A DNA stretch of 64,000 nt, from the NCBI RefSeq assembly GCF_022206305.1, contig NZ_JAKOIW010000011.1:157327-221326 (forward strand), in the 5' to 3' direction. Positions 1 through 7,606 of this stretch are shown one piece after another. Below the pieces are notes generated by a model, which saw only the letters and a list, made by a program, of their open reading frames with translations, searched no databases and had not been told where the DNA came from. The first letter of the stretch is position 1, and each line of letters opens with the position of its first letter. Position numbers and translations under genes: made by a program. Origin of the DNA: Gordonia sp. 'Campus' (lineage in GTDB: Bacteria; Actinomycetota; Actinomycetes; Mycobacteriales; Mycobacteriaceae).

Positions 1-1
1 G

Positions 2-256
2 GACGACGTCTACCGCGACTACCTGCTCACCAACGAGCGATTGATCCCGGCACTCGCCCCGATCTTCGACGGTTTCGCGGCGGCGGGCGGGAATCCCGAG
101 CTTCTCGTCGGCGTGCTCGGCGTCGACGCCGGGTACCTCGACGCCGCGTTCGACGAGATGCGTGCGCGGTTCGGGGACATCGGCGGCTACTTCGGCGAGG
201 GGCTGGGGATCGACGCAGCCGAGCAGGACGCACTGCGGGAGCGGTTTCTGACGTAG
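2..256 (+). CDS. C-terminal end of a PtpB-type tyrosine phosphatase (partial)
   Basis: Only the last 84 codons are present; the reading frame is open from base 2 and ends at TAG 254-256. The stretch YLLTNERLIPALAPIF followed by VLGVDAGYLDAAFDEM resembles the C-terminal helical part of the actinobacterial tyrosine/serine phosphatase family typified by M. tuberculosis PtpB, where a 'Gv..eyL.aal.em...yGs...Y...glG' segment closes the protein. The catalytic CX5R loop would lie upstream of the window, so activity cannot be judged. The next gene starts 52 bases downstream on the same strand. The family call rests on the tail only. Confidence 0.6.
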   Translation, partial: DDVYRDYLLTNERLIPALAPIFDGFAAAGGNPELLVGVLGVDAGYLDAAFDEMRARFGDIGGYFGEGLGIDAAEQDALRERFLT

Positions 257-308
257 CGCGGCCCGCAGTGTGAACAGGGCTTATGCTCCGCGGCCGTACT
301 GTTTGGGG

Positions 309-2489
309 ATGAGCGAGCTCGAGCTGACCGACAAGGCCGCACTGGGCAGCGGCGCCGATTTCTGGACCACGAAGGCGGTCGGTTCCGTGCCTGCCCTCAC
401 CCTCACCGACGGGCCCCACGGGGTGCGGAAGCAGACGGGTGCGAGCGATCACCTCGGACTCGGGGGTAGCGAACCCGCGACCTGCTTTCCGCCCGCGGTC
501 GGGCTCGGGCAGAGCTGGGACCCCGATCTCGTGCATCGCGTGGGTGAGGCGCTGGGCCGCGAGGCGCGGGCGCTGGGGGTCGACGTCCTACTGGGACCGG
601 GCGTGAACATCAAGCGAGATCCGCGGGGCGGTCGGAACTTCGAGTACTACTCCGAGGACCCGATCGTCACGGGCCGGCTCGGTGCAGCCTGGGTGAGGGG
701 TGTGCAGAGCACCGGCGTCGGAACATCTCTCAAGCACTTCGCACTCAACAACGCCGAGCACGACCGGATGAGGTCGAGCTCGGACGTCGACGCCCGACCG
801 ATGCGGGAGATCTACCTGCGGGCCTTCTCGCACATCGTGCGATCCGCCGATCCGTGGACGGTGATGTGCTCGTACAACCGCATCAACGGCACCTACGCAT
901 CGGAGAACCATTGGCTGTTGACGGAACTGCTGCGCGATGAGTGGGGTTTCGACGGTCTCGTCGTGTCGGACTGGGGCGCCGTGTCGGATCGTGTCCGCGC
1001 GGTTGCCGCCGGCCTCGATCTTCAGATGCCCGGCCGCGGTGGTTCGACAGACGACCAGGTGGTCGCCGCCGTCGGCGACGGTGAGCTCGACGAGGCCGCG
1101 GTCGATCGAGCGGCTCGCGCGGTCATCGACCTCGCGGCTCGGACCGCAGCGGGCCGCGAGAACAGGACGGCGATCGATCCCGAGCGGCACCATCGGCTGG
1201 CCCGCGAGGCCGCGGCACGGTCGATCGTGCTGCTGAAGAACGAGGGTGGGCTCCTGCCGCTCGACCCGGCCCGGTCCGTGGCGGTCGTCGGGGAGTTCGC
1301 TCGACAACCGCGCTATCAGGGCGGCGGTAGCTCGCACGTGAATCCGACCCGGCTCGACGTGCCGGTCGACGAGATCCGGGCGCTCGGGGGACAGGTGACC
1401 TTCACCGGCGGTTTCCGCACGGATGGATCGCCGGGGGATCCGGCCGAGGCCGTTCGGGCGGCCGCGGACGCCGACGCCGCGGTGGTGTTCCTGGGACTCG
1501 CGGCCGACCAGGAGTCCGAAGGCTTCGACCGCGACCACATCGAGCTGCCCGACGGACAACTCGAATTGCTGAACGACATCCTGCAGGCCCAGCCGCACAC
1601 GGTCGTCGTACTCGTGCACGGTGGGGTTCTCCGCCTCGCGCCTCTCGACGGCGTGCCCGCGATCCTCGACGCGGCGCTGCTCGGGCAGGCGGGCGGCGGC
1701 GCCATCGCCGACGTGCTCTACGGCCGGACCAACCCATCGGGTCGGCTCACCGAGACCGTGCCCGTCCGGCTCCAGGACACCCCGGCCTACCTGGACTTCC
1801 CCGGGGAGCACTCACACGTCCGCTACGGCGAGGGCATCTATGTCGGCTATCGGTGGTACGACGCCCGAGAGCTCGACGTGACGTATCCGTTCGGACACGG
1901 ATTGTCGTACACCAGCTTCGAGCACGCGGGTCTCGTCGTGTCCGATGACGCGTCGGAGGTTCGGGTCGAGGTGACCAACAGCGGTACCCGCAGCGGGCGG
2001 GACGTCGTACAGGTCTACACCTCGAGGCGCGACTCCGCGGTGAGGCGTGCACCCCGTGAACTGAAGGGCTTCGCGGTCACCCGGGAGCTCGAGCCCGGCG
2101 AGTCGCAGACCGTCACGGTCACCCTCGACCGGGACGATCTCGCGTACTGGGACACCCGGGTCGGTCGGTGGATCGTCGAACCGGGGGAGTACACCATCGA
2201 AGTCGGCGCGTCGAGCCGCGACATCCGGGTGACGACCACGGTCGAACTGGACGGTGACGACGTGCAGATCCCGATCGACGAGAACTCCACCCTCGGCGAG
2301 GCGCTCGCACATCCGGCCGTCGCCCAGAAGCTCGCGGACCTGGCGGGGCAGAACCCGATGATGAGTGCCGGGAACGATGCACTGGGTGTCGACATGGTGC
2401 GCATGATCGCGTCCATCCCGCTGGGCCGTCTCGCCGGTTTCGGGATGAGCGCCGACGACGTCGCCGCGATCATCGCCGCCGGCCGGTGA
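309..2489 (+). CDS. Glycoside hydrolase family 3 beta-glucosidase
   Basis: A 726-residue GH3 enzyme expected to release terminal beta-linked glucose or xylose from oligosaccharides. The N-terminal TIM barrel carries GPGVNIKRDPRGGRNFEYYSEDP, the KHFALNN substrate loop and GLVVSDWGAVSD, in which Asp221 is the expected nucleophile. A second alpha/beta domain (about residues 290-520) has the GGGSSHVNP loop, and an Fn3-like domain ends near residue 650. About 70 further residues rich in Ala/Leu follow and are not part of the usual GH3 core. I chose ATG 309 because GGGG lies just upstream; an in-frame GTG at 270 would add 13 residues. No signal peptide is seen, so it is probably cytoplasmic. Confidence 0.9.
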   Translation: MSELELTDKAALGSGADFWTTKAVGSVPALTLTDGPHGVRKQTGASDHLGLGGSEPATCFPPAVGLGQSWDPDLVHRVGEALGREARALGVDVLLGPGVNIKRDPRGGRNFEYYSEDPIVTGRLGAAWVRGVQSTGVGTSLKHFALNNAEHDRMRSSSDVDARPMREIYLRAFSHIVRSADPWTVMCSYNRINGTYASENHWLLTELLRDEWGFDGLVVSDWGAVSDRVRAVAAGLDLQMPGRGGSTDDQVVAAVGDGELDEAAVDRAARAVIDLAARTAAGRENRTAIDPERHHRLAREAAARSIVLLKNEGGLLPLDPARSVAVVGEFARQPRYQGGGSSHVNPTRLDVPVDEIRALGGQVTFTGGFRTDGSPGDPAEAVRAAADADAAVVFLGLAADQESEGFDRDHIELPDGQLELLNDILQAQPHTVVVLVHGGVLRLAPLDGVPAILDAALLGQAGGGAIADVLYGRTNPSGRLTETVPVRLQDTPAYLDFPGEHSHVRYGEGIYVGYRWYDARELDVTYPFGHGLSYTSFEHAGLVVSDDASEVRVEVTNSGTRSGRDVVQVYTSRRDSAVRRAPRELKGFAVTRELEPGESQTVTVTLDRDDLAYWDTRVGRWIVEPGEYTIEVGASSRDIRVTTTVELDGDDVQIPIDENSTLGEALAHPAVAQKLADLAGQNPMMSAGNDALGVDMVRMIASIPLGRLAGFGMSADDVAAIIAAGR

Positions 2490-2519
2490 CTCCGTGACCC
2501 TGCTACTCGATCTCGTGGC

Positions 2520-2984
2520 TCAGCGGAACACGATGCACGTGGTGGTTCCGTGCGCGACGAGTTTCCCGTCGTGCGAGAACACCTTGCCCTCGGCGGTCGC
2601 GGTGGTGCGCCCCGCGTGGATGACCGTGCCAACACCGGTGAGCTCGCCGGCGTCGACCGCGACCGAGCGGATGTAGTTCACCTTCAGTTCCAGCGTCGTG
2701 TAGCCGACCCCCGCGGGCAGCGTGGTGTGCACCGCGCATCCCATGACGGAGTCGAGCAGGGTCGCGCAGATGCCGCCGTGGACGGTGCCCAGGGGATTGG
2801 CGAAGTCGGGTTGCGGGGTCACGGCAAACGTCACCGATCCCTCGTCGATCTGCTTGGGCACCATGCCCAGCAGACGGCCGATGCTCGGACGGTCCGCGCC
2901 GGCGCCCCCGGCCTGCCACGCGCGGAGCAGTTCGAGGCCCGAGAGGGCGGTGGGGTCGGTTGCGGTGTCCGCTGAGGTGCTCAT
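2520..2984 (-). CDS. PaaI-type hotdog thioesterase
   Basis: A 154-residue single hotdog-fold protein. The motif NPLGTVHGGICATLLDSVMG is the signature of the PaaI/YbgC-like acyl-CoA thioesterases, with the HGG turn and the following acidic residue helping water attack. The likely substrate is an aryl- or medium-chain acyl-CoA, which the sequence does not resolve. Start ATG 2984 gives MSTSADTATDP; an ATG at 3002 also exists but falls inside the palindromic operator. It is transcribed divergently from the TetR gene at 3129 and the operator at 2985-3006 abuts the start codon, so it is probably the main target of that repressor. Confidence 0.82.
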   Translation of the reverse strand: MSTSADTATDPTALSGLELLRAWQAGGAGADRPSIGRLLGMVPKQIDEGSVTFAVTPQPDFANPLGTVHGGICATLLDSVMGCAVHTTLPAGVGYTTLELKVNYIRSVAVDAGELTGVGTVIHAGRTTATAEGKVFSHDGKLVAHGTTTCIVFR

Positions 2985-3006
2985 GACTATGCATGGTTGC
3001 ATAGTC
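2985..3006. promoter_or_regulatory. Perfect 9-bp inverted repeat, likely TetR operator
   Basis: GACTATGCA, a 4-base spacer (TGGT) and TGCATAGTC form a perfect palindrome directly upstream of the thioesterase start. Further copies or half-sites of the same word lie across the divergent intergenic region: CGCATAGTC near 3026-3034, GCTATG/GGCATAG at 3072-3090 and TGCATAGG near 3112-3119. This layout is typical of a TetR autoregulated divergent promoter. Confidence 0.75.
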
Positions 3007-3128
3007 GGCTGAGATTATGAAGACCCGCATAGTCGAGCCACTGTGCTCGTGCGCTGATGACCTCGGCGAATGCTATGTATGCTGGCATAGGACATCGCGA
3101 GTATGAGGGTCTGCATAGGAGTTGCTGC

Positions 3129-3746
3129 ATGGCGTCACAGCCCGCCGAGTCCGTGGTCACCGGCTCGGACGAACGCGGTCCGCGCGAACGCATGGTCGTG
3201 CACGCCGCCGACCTGATCGGACGTGACGGCGTCGCCGCGACGTCCATCGGTGACGTGATCGCCGCCAGCTCGGCCCCACGTGGATCCATCTACCATCATT
3301 TCCCGGGCGGCAAGACGCAGCTGATGACCGAGGCGGTCGAGTACGCGGGGGACTTCATCGCCGAGCGCATCGGACGTCGTACGACGATGATGCCGGCGGA
3401 CACGGTCCGCGAGATCGGCGGCGTATGGCGACGACTGCTGGTCAACACCGACTACCAGTTCGGATGTCCGGTCCTGGCCGGCGGGCTGGCGCGGCGCAGC
3501 GAACCGGCCGTCGCCGACGCCTCCGCCGAGATCCTCCAGCGCTGGGCCGACCTCGTCACCGCGCGCCTGGTCGTCGACGGCGTGGACGGTGAACGCGCGG
3601 GATCACTCGCCAACCTCATCGTCGCGGCGATCGAGGGAGCCGTCGGTCTCTGTCAGACACAGCGCAGCGTCGAACCCCTCGATCGGGTCATCGAGGAGCT
3701 CGCGGGTCTCTGCGATGCTGCCGTCGATCGGCTCCGATCTCACTGA
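3129..3746 (+). CDS. TetR family transcriptional repressor
   Basis: A 205-residue regulator. The N-terminal helix-turn-helix spans about residues 25-66, with the typical SIGDVIAASSAPRGSIYHHF recognition region and a GGKTQL continuation; the C-terminal ligand-binding half (LVNTDYQFGCPVLAGGLARRSEP) resembles the AcrR/LmrA-YxaF subgroup, whose C-terminal segment often carries GCPV/GCLV. Start ATG 3129 follows AGGAG with a good spacing, whereas upstream ATGs in frame lie inside the operator array. It sits head to head with the thioesterase gene and probably represses both. Confidence 0.9.
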   Translation: MASQPAESVVTGSDERGPRERMVVHAADLIGRDGVAATSIGDVIAASSAPRGSIYHHFPGGKTQLMTEAVEYAGDFIAERIGRRTTMMPADTVREIGGVWRRLLVNTDYQFGCPVLAGGLARRSEPAVADASAEILQRWADLVTARLVVDGVDGERAGSLANLIVAAIEGAVGLCQTQRSVEPLDRVIEELAGLCDAAVDRLRSH

Positions 3747-3868
3747 GACGTTGGACACGCGTCTGCTCCATCAGTAGGTTCTCCATGTCGTCACCACCGG
3801 GGTGACGGTGGCCCGCGGTGATCATCCGCGGTGACCGACAGGGTGGGTGAGTTCGGGGAGATGACGCC

Positions 3869-4546
3869 ATGACGCCGGTCTTCCGGCACGCGCTGGGTTC
3901 GGATTTCGACCGGTTGCACCCCAACGTCGCATGGCGCTACGGCATCGACTCCACCTCCGGGGTCGCCCAGATCTGCACCGGGATCTACGAATCCGTGTAC
4001 ATGTCCTCCGCCCTGCCCCCGCCTGCGGTCTGGCATTACGCAAAACGCAACGCCCTGCCCGCGAAGACGAGTCGGATGGTGCCGTTCACCCAGGGCTACT
4101 ACTGCTACTCCGACGAACTCGGACGCGAATCGCTCGCGGTGCTGCGGACATTCCAGTACACCACCGGGCCGCGCAGGCTGAACTCGCTGCTCGTCGCCGG
4201 ACACTCCGGGCTCGTCGACTATTTCGGCGACGGACCCGAGTTCCTCTATCCGATCGAGCCGTCGGTGACGCCTGCGGGAGAACTCCTCCTCGAGAGCGGG
4301 CCCATGCGCTGGCTCGGGCGCGGCCCGAAGGTCGGAATGCGTGGCCTGTTCACCGCCCAGATGAAGTACATCGAGGGGTGGGACGAGAGACGCGAGCGCT
4401 TCCGCTGCGACGCGACCGTGCGCAACCCCCTCATCGGCGAGATCATGCATTTCCGCGGGTGGTTCACCGCCGTCGACCAGGCGTGCTCGCTGCGGGACAT
4501 CCCCGACGAGGCGTGGCCGGTCAACCTGGTCGATCGCGAGAACTGA
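3869..4546 (+). CDS. DUF4166-like conserved protein
   Basis: A 225-residue cytoplasmic protein without a signal peptide or membrane segment. The N-terminal FDRLHPNVAWRYGI and the aromatic-rich C-terminal HFRGWFTAVDQAC are like actinobacterial proteins carrying DUF4166, which is often found fused to or near saccharopine-dehydrogenase-like enzymes. No catalytic residue can be named. ATG 3869 is preceded by GGGGAG eight bases upstream. It stands alone between the TetR gene and an SRPBCC gene. The domain name is from memory of the motif and is only moderately certain. Confidence 0.6.
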   Translation: MTPVFRHALGSDFDRLHPNVAWRYGIDSTSGVAQICTGIYESVYMSSALPPPAVWHYAKRNALPAKTSRMVPFTQGYYCYSDELGRESLAVLRTFQYTTGPRRLNSLLVAGHSGLVDYFGDGPEFLYPIEPSVTPAGELLLESGPMRWLGRGPKVGMRGLFTAQMKYIEGWDERRERFRCDATVRNPLIGEIMHFRGWFTAVDQACSLRDIPDEAWPVNLVDREN

Positions 4547-4636
4547 CCGGCGTCGGCAGAGCGTGATGTCGTGGGGTTCGGTACGCCGTCGACAGTTCGT
4601 TGCATCGCCGAGATGAGGGCGCGGTAGGTTCAGCCC

Positions 4637-5077
4637 ATGGCTGTCTCAGCGAACATCGAATTCGACGTTGCCGCCCCGGTCTCCGTGGTGATGGAAGTGC
4701 TCATGGACATCGAGTCCCTGCCCGAGTGGTCGGGTCCGCACAAGGAGGCGGAGATCCTCTCGAGTCATGACGACGGGACCCCGGAGAAGGTGCGCATGGT
4801 CGTCACCGCCGCCGGCATCTCCGATGAGCAGACGTGCTCCTACGAGTGGACCGACACCAGTTGCGAGTGGCACCTCATCGAGTCGAATCAGTTGAGCCAG
4901 CAGCACGGCAAGTACAGCGTCACCCCGACCGACAGTGGATCGCACGTGCGGTTCGACCTCGCGGTCGACCTGAAGATCAAACTGCCCGGACTCATCGTGA
5001 AGCGGGCCCAGAAGATGGCCGTCGACACCGCACGCAAGGGTCTCACCGCAGAGGTGGAGAAGCGCGCGGCCGGCTGA
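4637..5077 (+). CDS. SRPBCC (polyketide cyclase/START-like) protein
   Basis: A 146-residue protein with the usual single-domain SRPBCC order: an N-terminal strand IEFDVAAPVSVVMEVLMDIESLPEWS, a central beta-sheet, and a long C-terminal helix with lysines. The family folds round a hydrophobic cavity and binds lipids or polyketides; paralogues are common in mycobacteria. There is no active-site signature from which to name a reaction. The ATG at 4637 gives a family-typical start. No operon partner is obvious. Confidence 0.75.
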   Translation: MAVSANIEFDVAAPVSVVMEVLMDIESLPEWSGPHKEAEILSSHDDGTPEKVRMVVTAAGISDEQTCSYEWTDTSCEWHLIESNQLSQQHGKYSVTPTDSGSHVRFDLAVDLKIKLPGLIVKRAQKMAVDTARKGLTAEVEKRAAG

Positions 5078-5186
5078 GCAAAACCGTGACCCGAGTGAGA
5101 CGGGGCGATCGTCATCCGCCGACGCACCGCGCGGGTACGCTGAGGGCGTCATTTACCCGGCGCCCGCACAATGGAGGCCAAAGCAG

Positions 5187-5708
5187 TTGAAAATCAAGAA
5201 GTTTGCCGTTCGTGGTCTGGTCCTGCTGGCCGGTGTCGCCGGATGTGTCGGATTCGCCGGTCTGTCGGGTGAGGGGGTGTCCTCGGCATCCACGCACTGC
5301 TCGGTGTCGAACGGACATCAGGTCGAGCGCGTCGAGGGTCGCAGTGGTTGTGGCGCCAAGGCCGGACCCGGCAGCCGCGCGACTGCCGACGAGCAGAGCG
5401 GAAGTGGTACGGCCGTCTCGGTGTCGGACAACGGCGGCAACGCCTCCGCGTACAACCTGCAGCCCGGGTCCACCGCTCTCGCCGGTGCCAACAGTCGGGG
5501 CACCGCCTACTCGGTGACGACGGGACCGAGTGCGCTGTCCGTCGCCCAGGCACGTCGCGGCGGGACCACGGTGGCCGTCGGCGGTTGGGGTGGCGAGGCC
5601 TACGCCGGACCGGAAGGTGCGCGCTGCAGCGGCGGTTTCGCCACGGCCTTCGACACCAGCACCGGCAAGGCATGCCTCCACGCGGGCTCGATCGACCTGC
5701 GGAACTGA
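5187..5708 (+). CDS. Secreted conserved hypothetical protein
   Basis: A 173-residue exported protein. The N-terminus has MKIKKFAVRG, a hydrophobic stretch LVLLAGVAGCVGFAGL and then SASTHC, fitting a Sec signal peptide with cleavage near residue 34. The mature part is Gly/Ser/Ala/Thr-rich, lacks large hydrophobic segments, and has paired cysteines (HCSV, SGCGAK, ARCSGG, KACLHAG) that could form two disulfides. The start is TTG 5187, supported by GGAGG nine bases upstream; no ATG or GTG fits. It may belong to an actinobacterial DUF family (possibly DUF6764), which I cannot confirm. A strong terminator follows. Confidence 0.65.
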   Translation: MKIKKFAVRGLVLLAGVAGCVGFAGLSGEGVSSASTHCSVSNGHQVERVEGRSGCGAKAGPGSRATADEQSGSGTAVSVSDNGGNASAYNLQPGSTALAGANSRGTAYSVTTGPSALSVAQARRGGTTVAVGGWGGEAYAGPEGARCSGGFATAFDTSTGKACLHAGSIDLRN

Positions 5709-5718
5709 GAGTCAGAAC

Positions 5719-5765
5719 ACGCCCGGCGCGACGGCCGTTCACCGGAGCGTCGGGCGTCGTTTTCC
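5719..5765 (+). terminator. Intrinsic terminator after the secreted protein gene
   Basis: An 11-bp stem (ACGCCCGGCGC at 5719-5729 and GCGTCGGGCGT at 5747-5757, with one G-U pair) is followed by CGTTTTCCCC. It separates the secreted protein gene from ppk2. Confidence 0.7.
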
Positions 5766-5786
5766 CCTTCGACCTATCGTTGTGGC

Positions 5787-6737
5787 GTGACCGACCTCCA
5801 CACCACTGACGCCCAGATCGGCCCCGACTTCAGCGTGCTGAACGGTCGTGAAGCCCTGCAGCAACTCGTCGACCTGCACGACACCACGCTCTTCACGGTC
5901 AACGACGACGATGACGACGACCCCGTCCTGCTGACCCTGCCGGAGCGGAACGTCGTCGACACCTGGCGCGAGGATTATCCCTACGACGAGCGCATGAGCC
6001 GTCGGGAGTACGAGGTGACCAAGCGTCGCCTGCAGATCGAGTTGCTCAAGCTGCAGAAGTGGTCCAAGCAGACCGGGCAGCGGCACCTGCTGGTGTTCGA
6101 GGGACGTGACGCGGCGGGCAAGGGCGGCACGATCAAGCGCTTCAACGAACACCTCAACCCGCGCGGCGCCCACGTCGTGGCGCTCGGCAAGCCCAGCGAG
6201 CGCGAGGCCACCGAGTGGTACTTCCAGCGCTACGTCCAGCATCTGCCCGCGGGCGGAGAGATGGTCTTCTTCGACCGGTCCTGGTACAACCGGGCCGGCG
6301 TCGAACGGGTCATGGGCTTCTGCAGCCCACAGCAATACACACAGTTCATGTCGCAGGTGCCCGCCTTCGAGAAGATGCTCGTCGACGACGGGATCAACCT
6401 CGTCAAGTTCTGGTTCTCGGTGACACCCCTCGAACAGCGGACGCGGTTCGCCATCCGCCAGATCGATCCCGTCCGCCAGTGGAAGCTCTCGCCGATGGAC
6501 CTCGCGTCGCTGGACAAGTGGGACGCCTACACCCAGGCGAAGGAGGCGATGTTCGCCGCCACGGACACCGACCACGCCCCGTGGACGGTGGTGAAGTCCA
6601 ACGACAAGAAGCGTGCCCGGATCAACGCCATGCGGCACGTGCTCAGCCTGTTCGACTACGACGGCAAGAACGAGTCCTTCGTCGGGGTGCCGGACCCGCT
6701 CATCGTCGGACGCGCCGCCGATGAGATCGGGGAGTAG
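5787..6737 (+). CDS. ppk2: Polyphosphate kinase 2 (class I type)
   Basis: A 316-residue PPK2 that transfers phosphate between polyphosphate and nucleotides. The P-loop is FEGRDAAGKGGTIKR (about residue 107 on), the lid/Walker B region is VFFDRSWYNRAGVE, and KLSPMD..SLDKWDAYTQAKE matches the conserved family helix. The N-terminus has an acidic run of about 60 residues (VNDDDDDDPV) before the core. GTG 5787 is the start in frame. A second PPK2 of another subclass is encoded at 37,860-38,711. The direction of reaction (GTP synthesis or polyP synthesis) cannot be told from sequence. Confidence 0.92.
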   Translation: MTDLHTTDAQIGPDFSVLNGREALQQLVDLHDTTLFTVNDDDDDDPVLLTLPERNVVDTWREDYPYDERMSRREYEVTKRRLQIELLKLQKWSKQTGQRHLLVFEGRDAAGKGGTIKRFNEHLNPRGAHVVALGKPSEREATEWYFQRYVQHLPAGGEMVFFDRSWYNRAGVERVMGFCSPQQYTQFMSQVPAFEKMLVDDGINLVKFWFSVTPLEQRTRFAIRQIDPVRQWKLSPMDLASLDKWDAYTQAKEAMFAATDTDHAPWTVVKSNDKKRARINAMRHVLSLFDYDGKNESFVGVPDPLIVGRAADEIGE

Positions 6738-6766
6738 CGTCCCGGTCTCAACGTCTCGGTAGCCTC

Positions 6767-7588
6767 GTGGCTGTGCGTAGCTTTCTGAGTGCCCTGTTGA
6801 CGCTCGTCGCGATCGCGGCGACCATTCTCGCCGTACCGTCGTTCTGGCTGGACCAGCGGCTGGTCGATCGGGAGGGATTCGTCTCCACGGTCGCGCCGAT
6901 GGCCGAGAACCAGCAGGTCAAGGACTATCTGGCGGACGAGATCGCCGCGCAGGCGACCGCCCGCACCGACCTTCCGATCGCCGGCGTCCTCGTCCGGCCG
7001 CTGGCCGGTCGCTATACCGACAGCGAACAGTTCCGGCAGGACTTCGCCGACGTGGTGGGTCAGCAGCATGACTTCCTGTTCGAGACTCCCGCCCCCGGCA
7101 CGGACACCTCGGTGATGCAGCTCGACATCACCGACATGATCAACCGGGCACTGAACCTGTCCGGCGGCAATCGGATCCAGGGGCCGGTCGTCGTCGAATT
7201 GACCAACGGCGCTTCGGGTCTCGAAGCCGGCAGGTACGCCGAGGTCGGCGACCAGATCACGCTTCTGGCATGGGGATCGGCCGCGGTGGCGGTCCTCGCC
7301 GCTCTGCTCGCGTTACTGGTCGCACGACGACGCGGGACCGTCTTCGCATGGCTCGGACTGGGCGTCGTCGCCGCCGGTGTCTCGACCTGGGCGATGGGAT
7401 TGTTCTTCGCCGATCGAGCCAAACAGGAGGTGTCGGGGGCGGAGAGCTCCGGTCGCCGGGTGGCCGAACTCATCATCGACGGCGCCTACGACGATGTGAC
7501 CCGGGTGGCCGTCATCGTCGGCGGCGTGGGCATCGCGATGTTCGCAGTGGGGATTCTGGGCAGATTGATCTTCGCCGGACGCCGCTGA
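6767..7588 (+). CDS. Actinobacterial integral membrane protein, unknown function
   Basis: A 273-residue protein with an N-terminal membrane segment (residues 5-25), an extracytoplasmic domain of about 135 residues (DREGFVSTVAPMAENQQVKDYLADEI onward), then three membrane helices (about 165-187, 193-213, 243-265). This layout recurs in mycobacterial and Gordonia membrane proteins of unknown role. GTG 6767 is used; GTG 6773 is an alternative. It lies 29 bases after ppk2 on the same strand and may share its transcript. No catalytic motif is seen. Confidence 0.7.
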   Translation: MAVRSFLSALLTLVAIAATILAVPSFWLDQRLVDREGFVSTVAPMAENQQVKDYLADEIAAQATARTDLPIAGVLVRPLAGRYTDSEQFRQDFADVVGQQHDFLFETPAPGTDTSVMQLDITDMINRALNLSGGNRIQGPVVVELTNGASGLEAGRYAEVGDQITLLAWGSAAVAVLAALLALLVARRRGTVFAWLGLGVVAAGVSTWAMGLFFADRAKQEVSGAESSGRRVAELIIDGAYDDVTRVAVIVGGVGIAMFAVGILGRLIFAGRR

Positions 7589-7606
7589 CCTGTTGCCCCA
7601 GGGACG

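Noticed and set aside
588..1811. Long leftward open frame opposite the GH3 gene
   Set aside because: It is a GC-bias shadow of the beta-glucosidase; no domain is recognisable and GH3 motifs are clear on the other strand.
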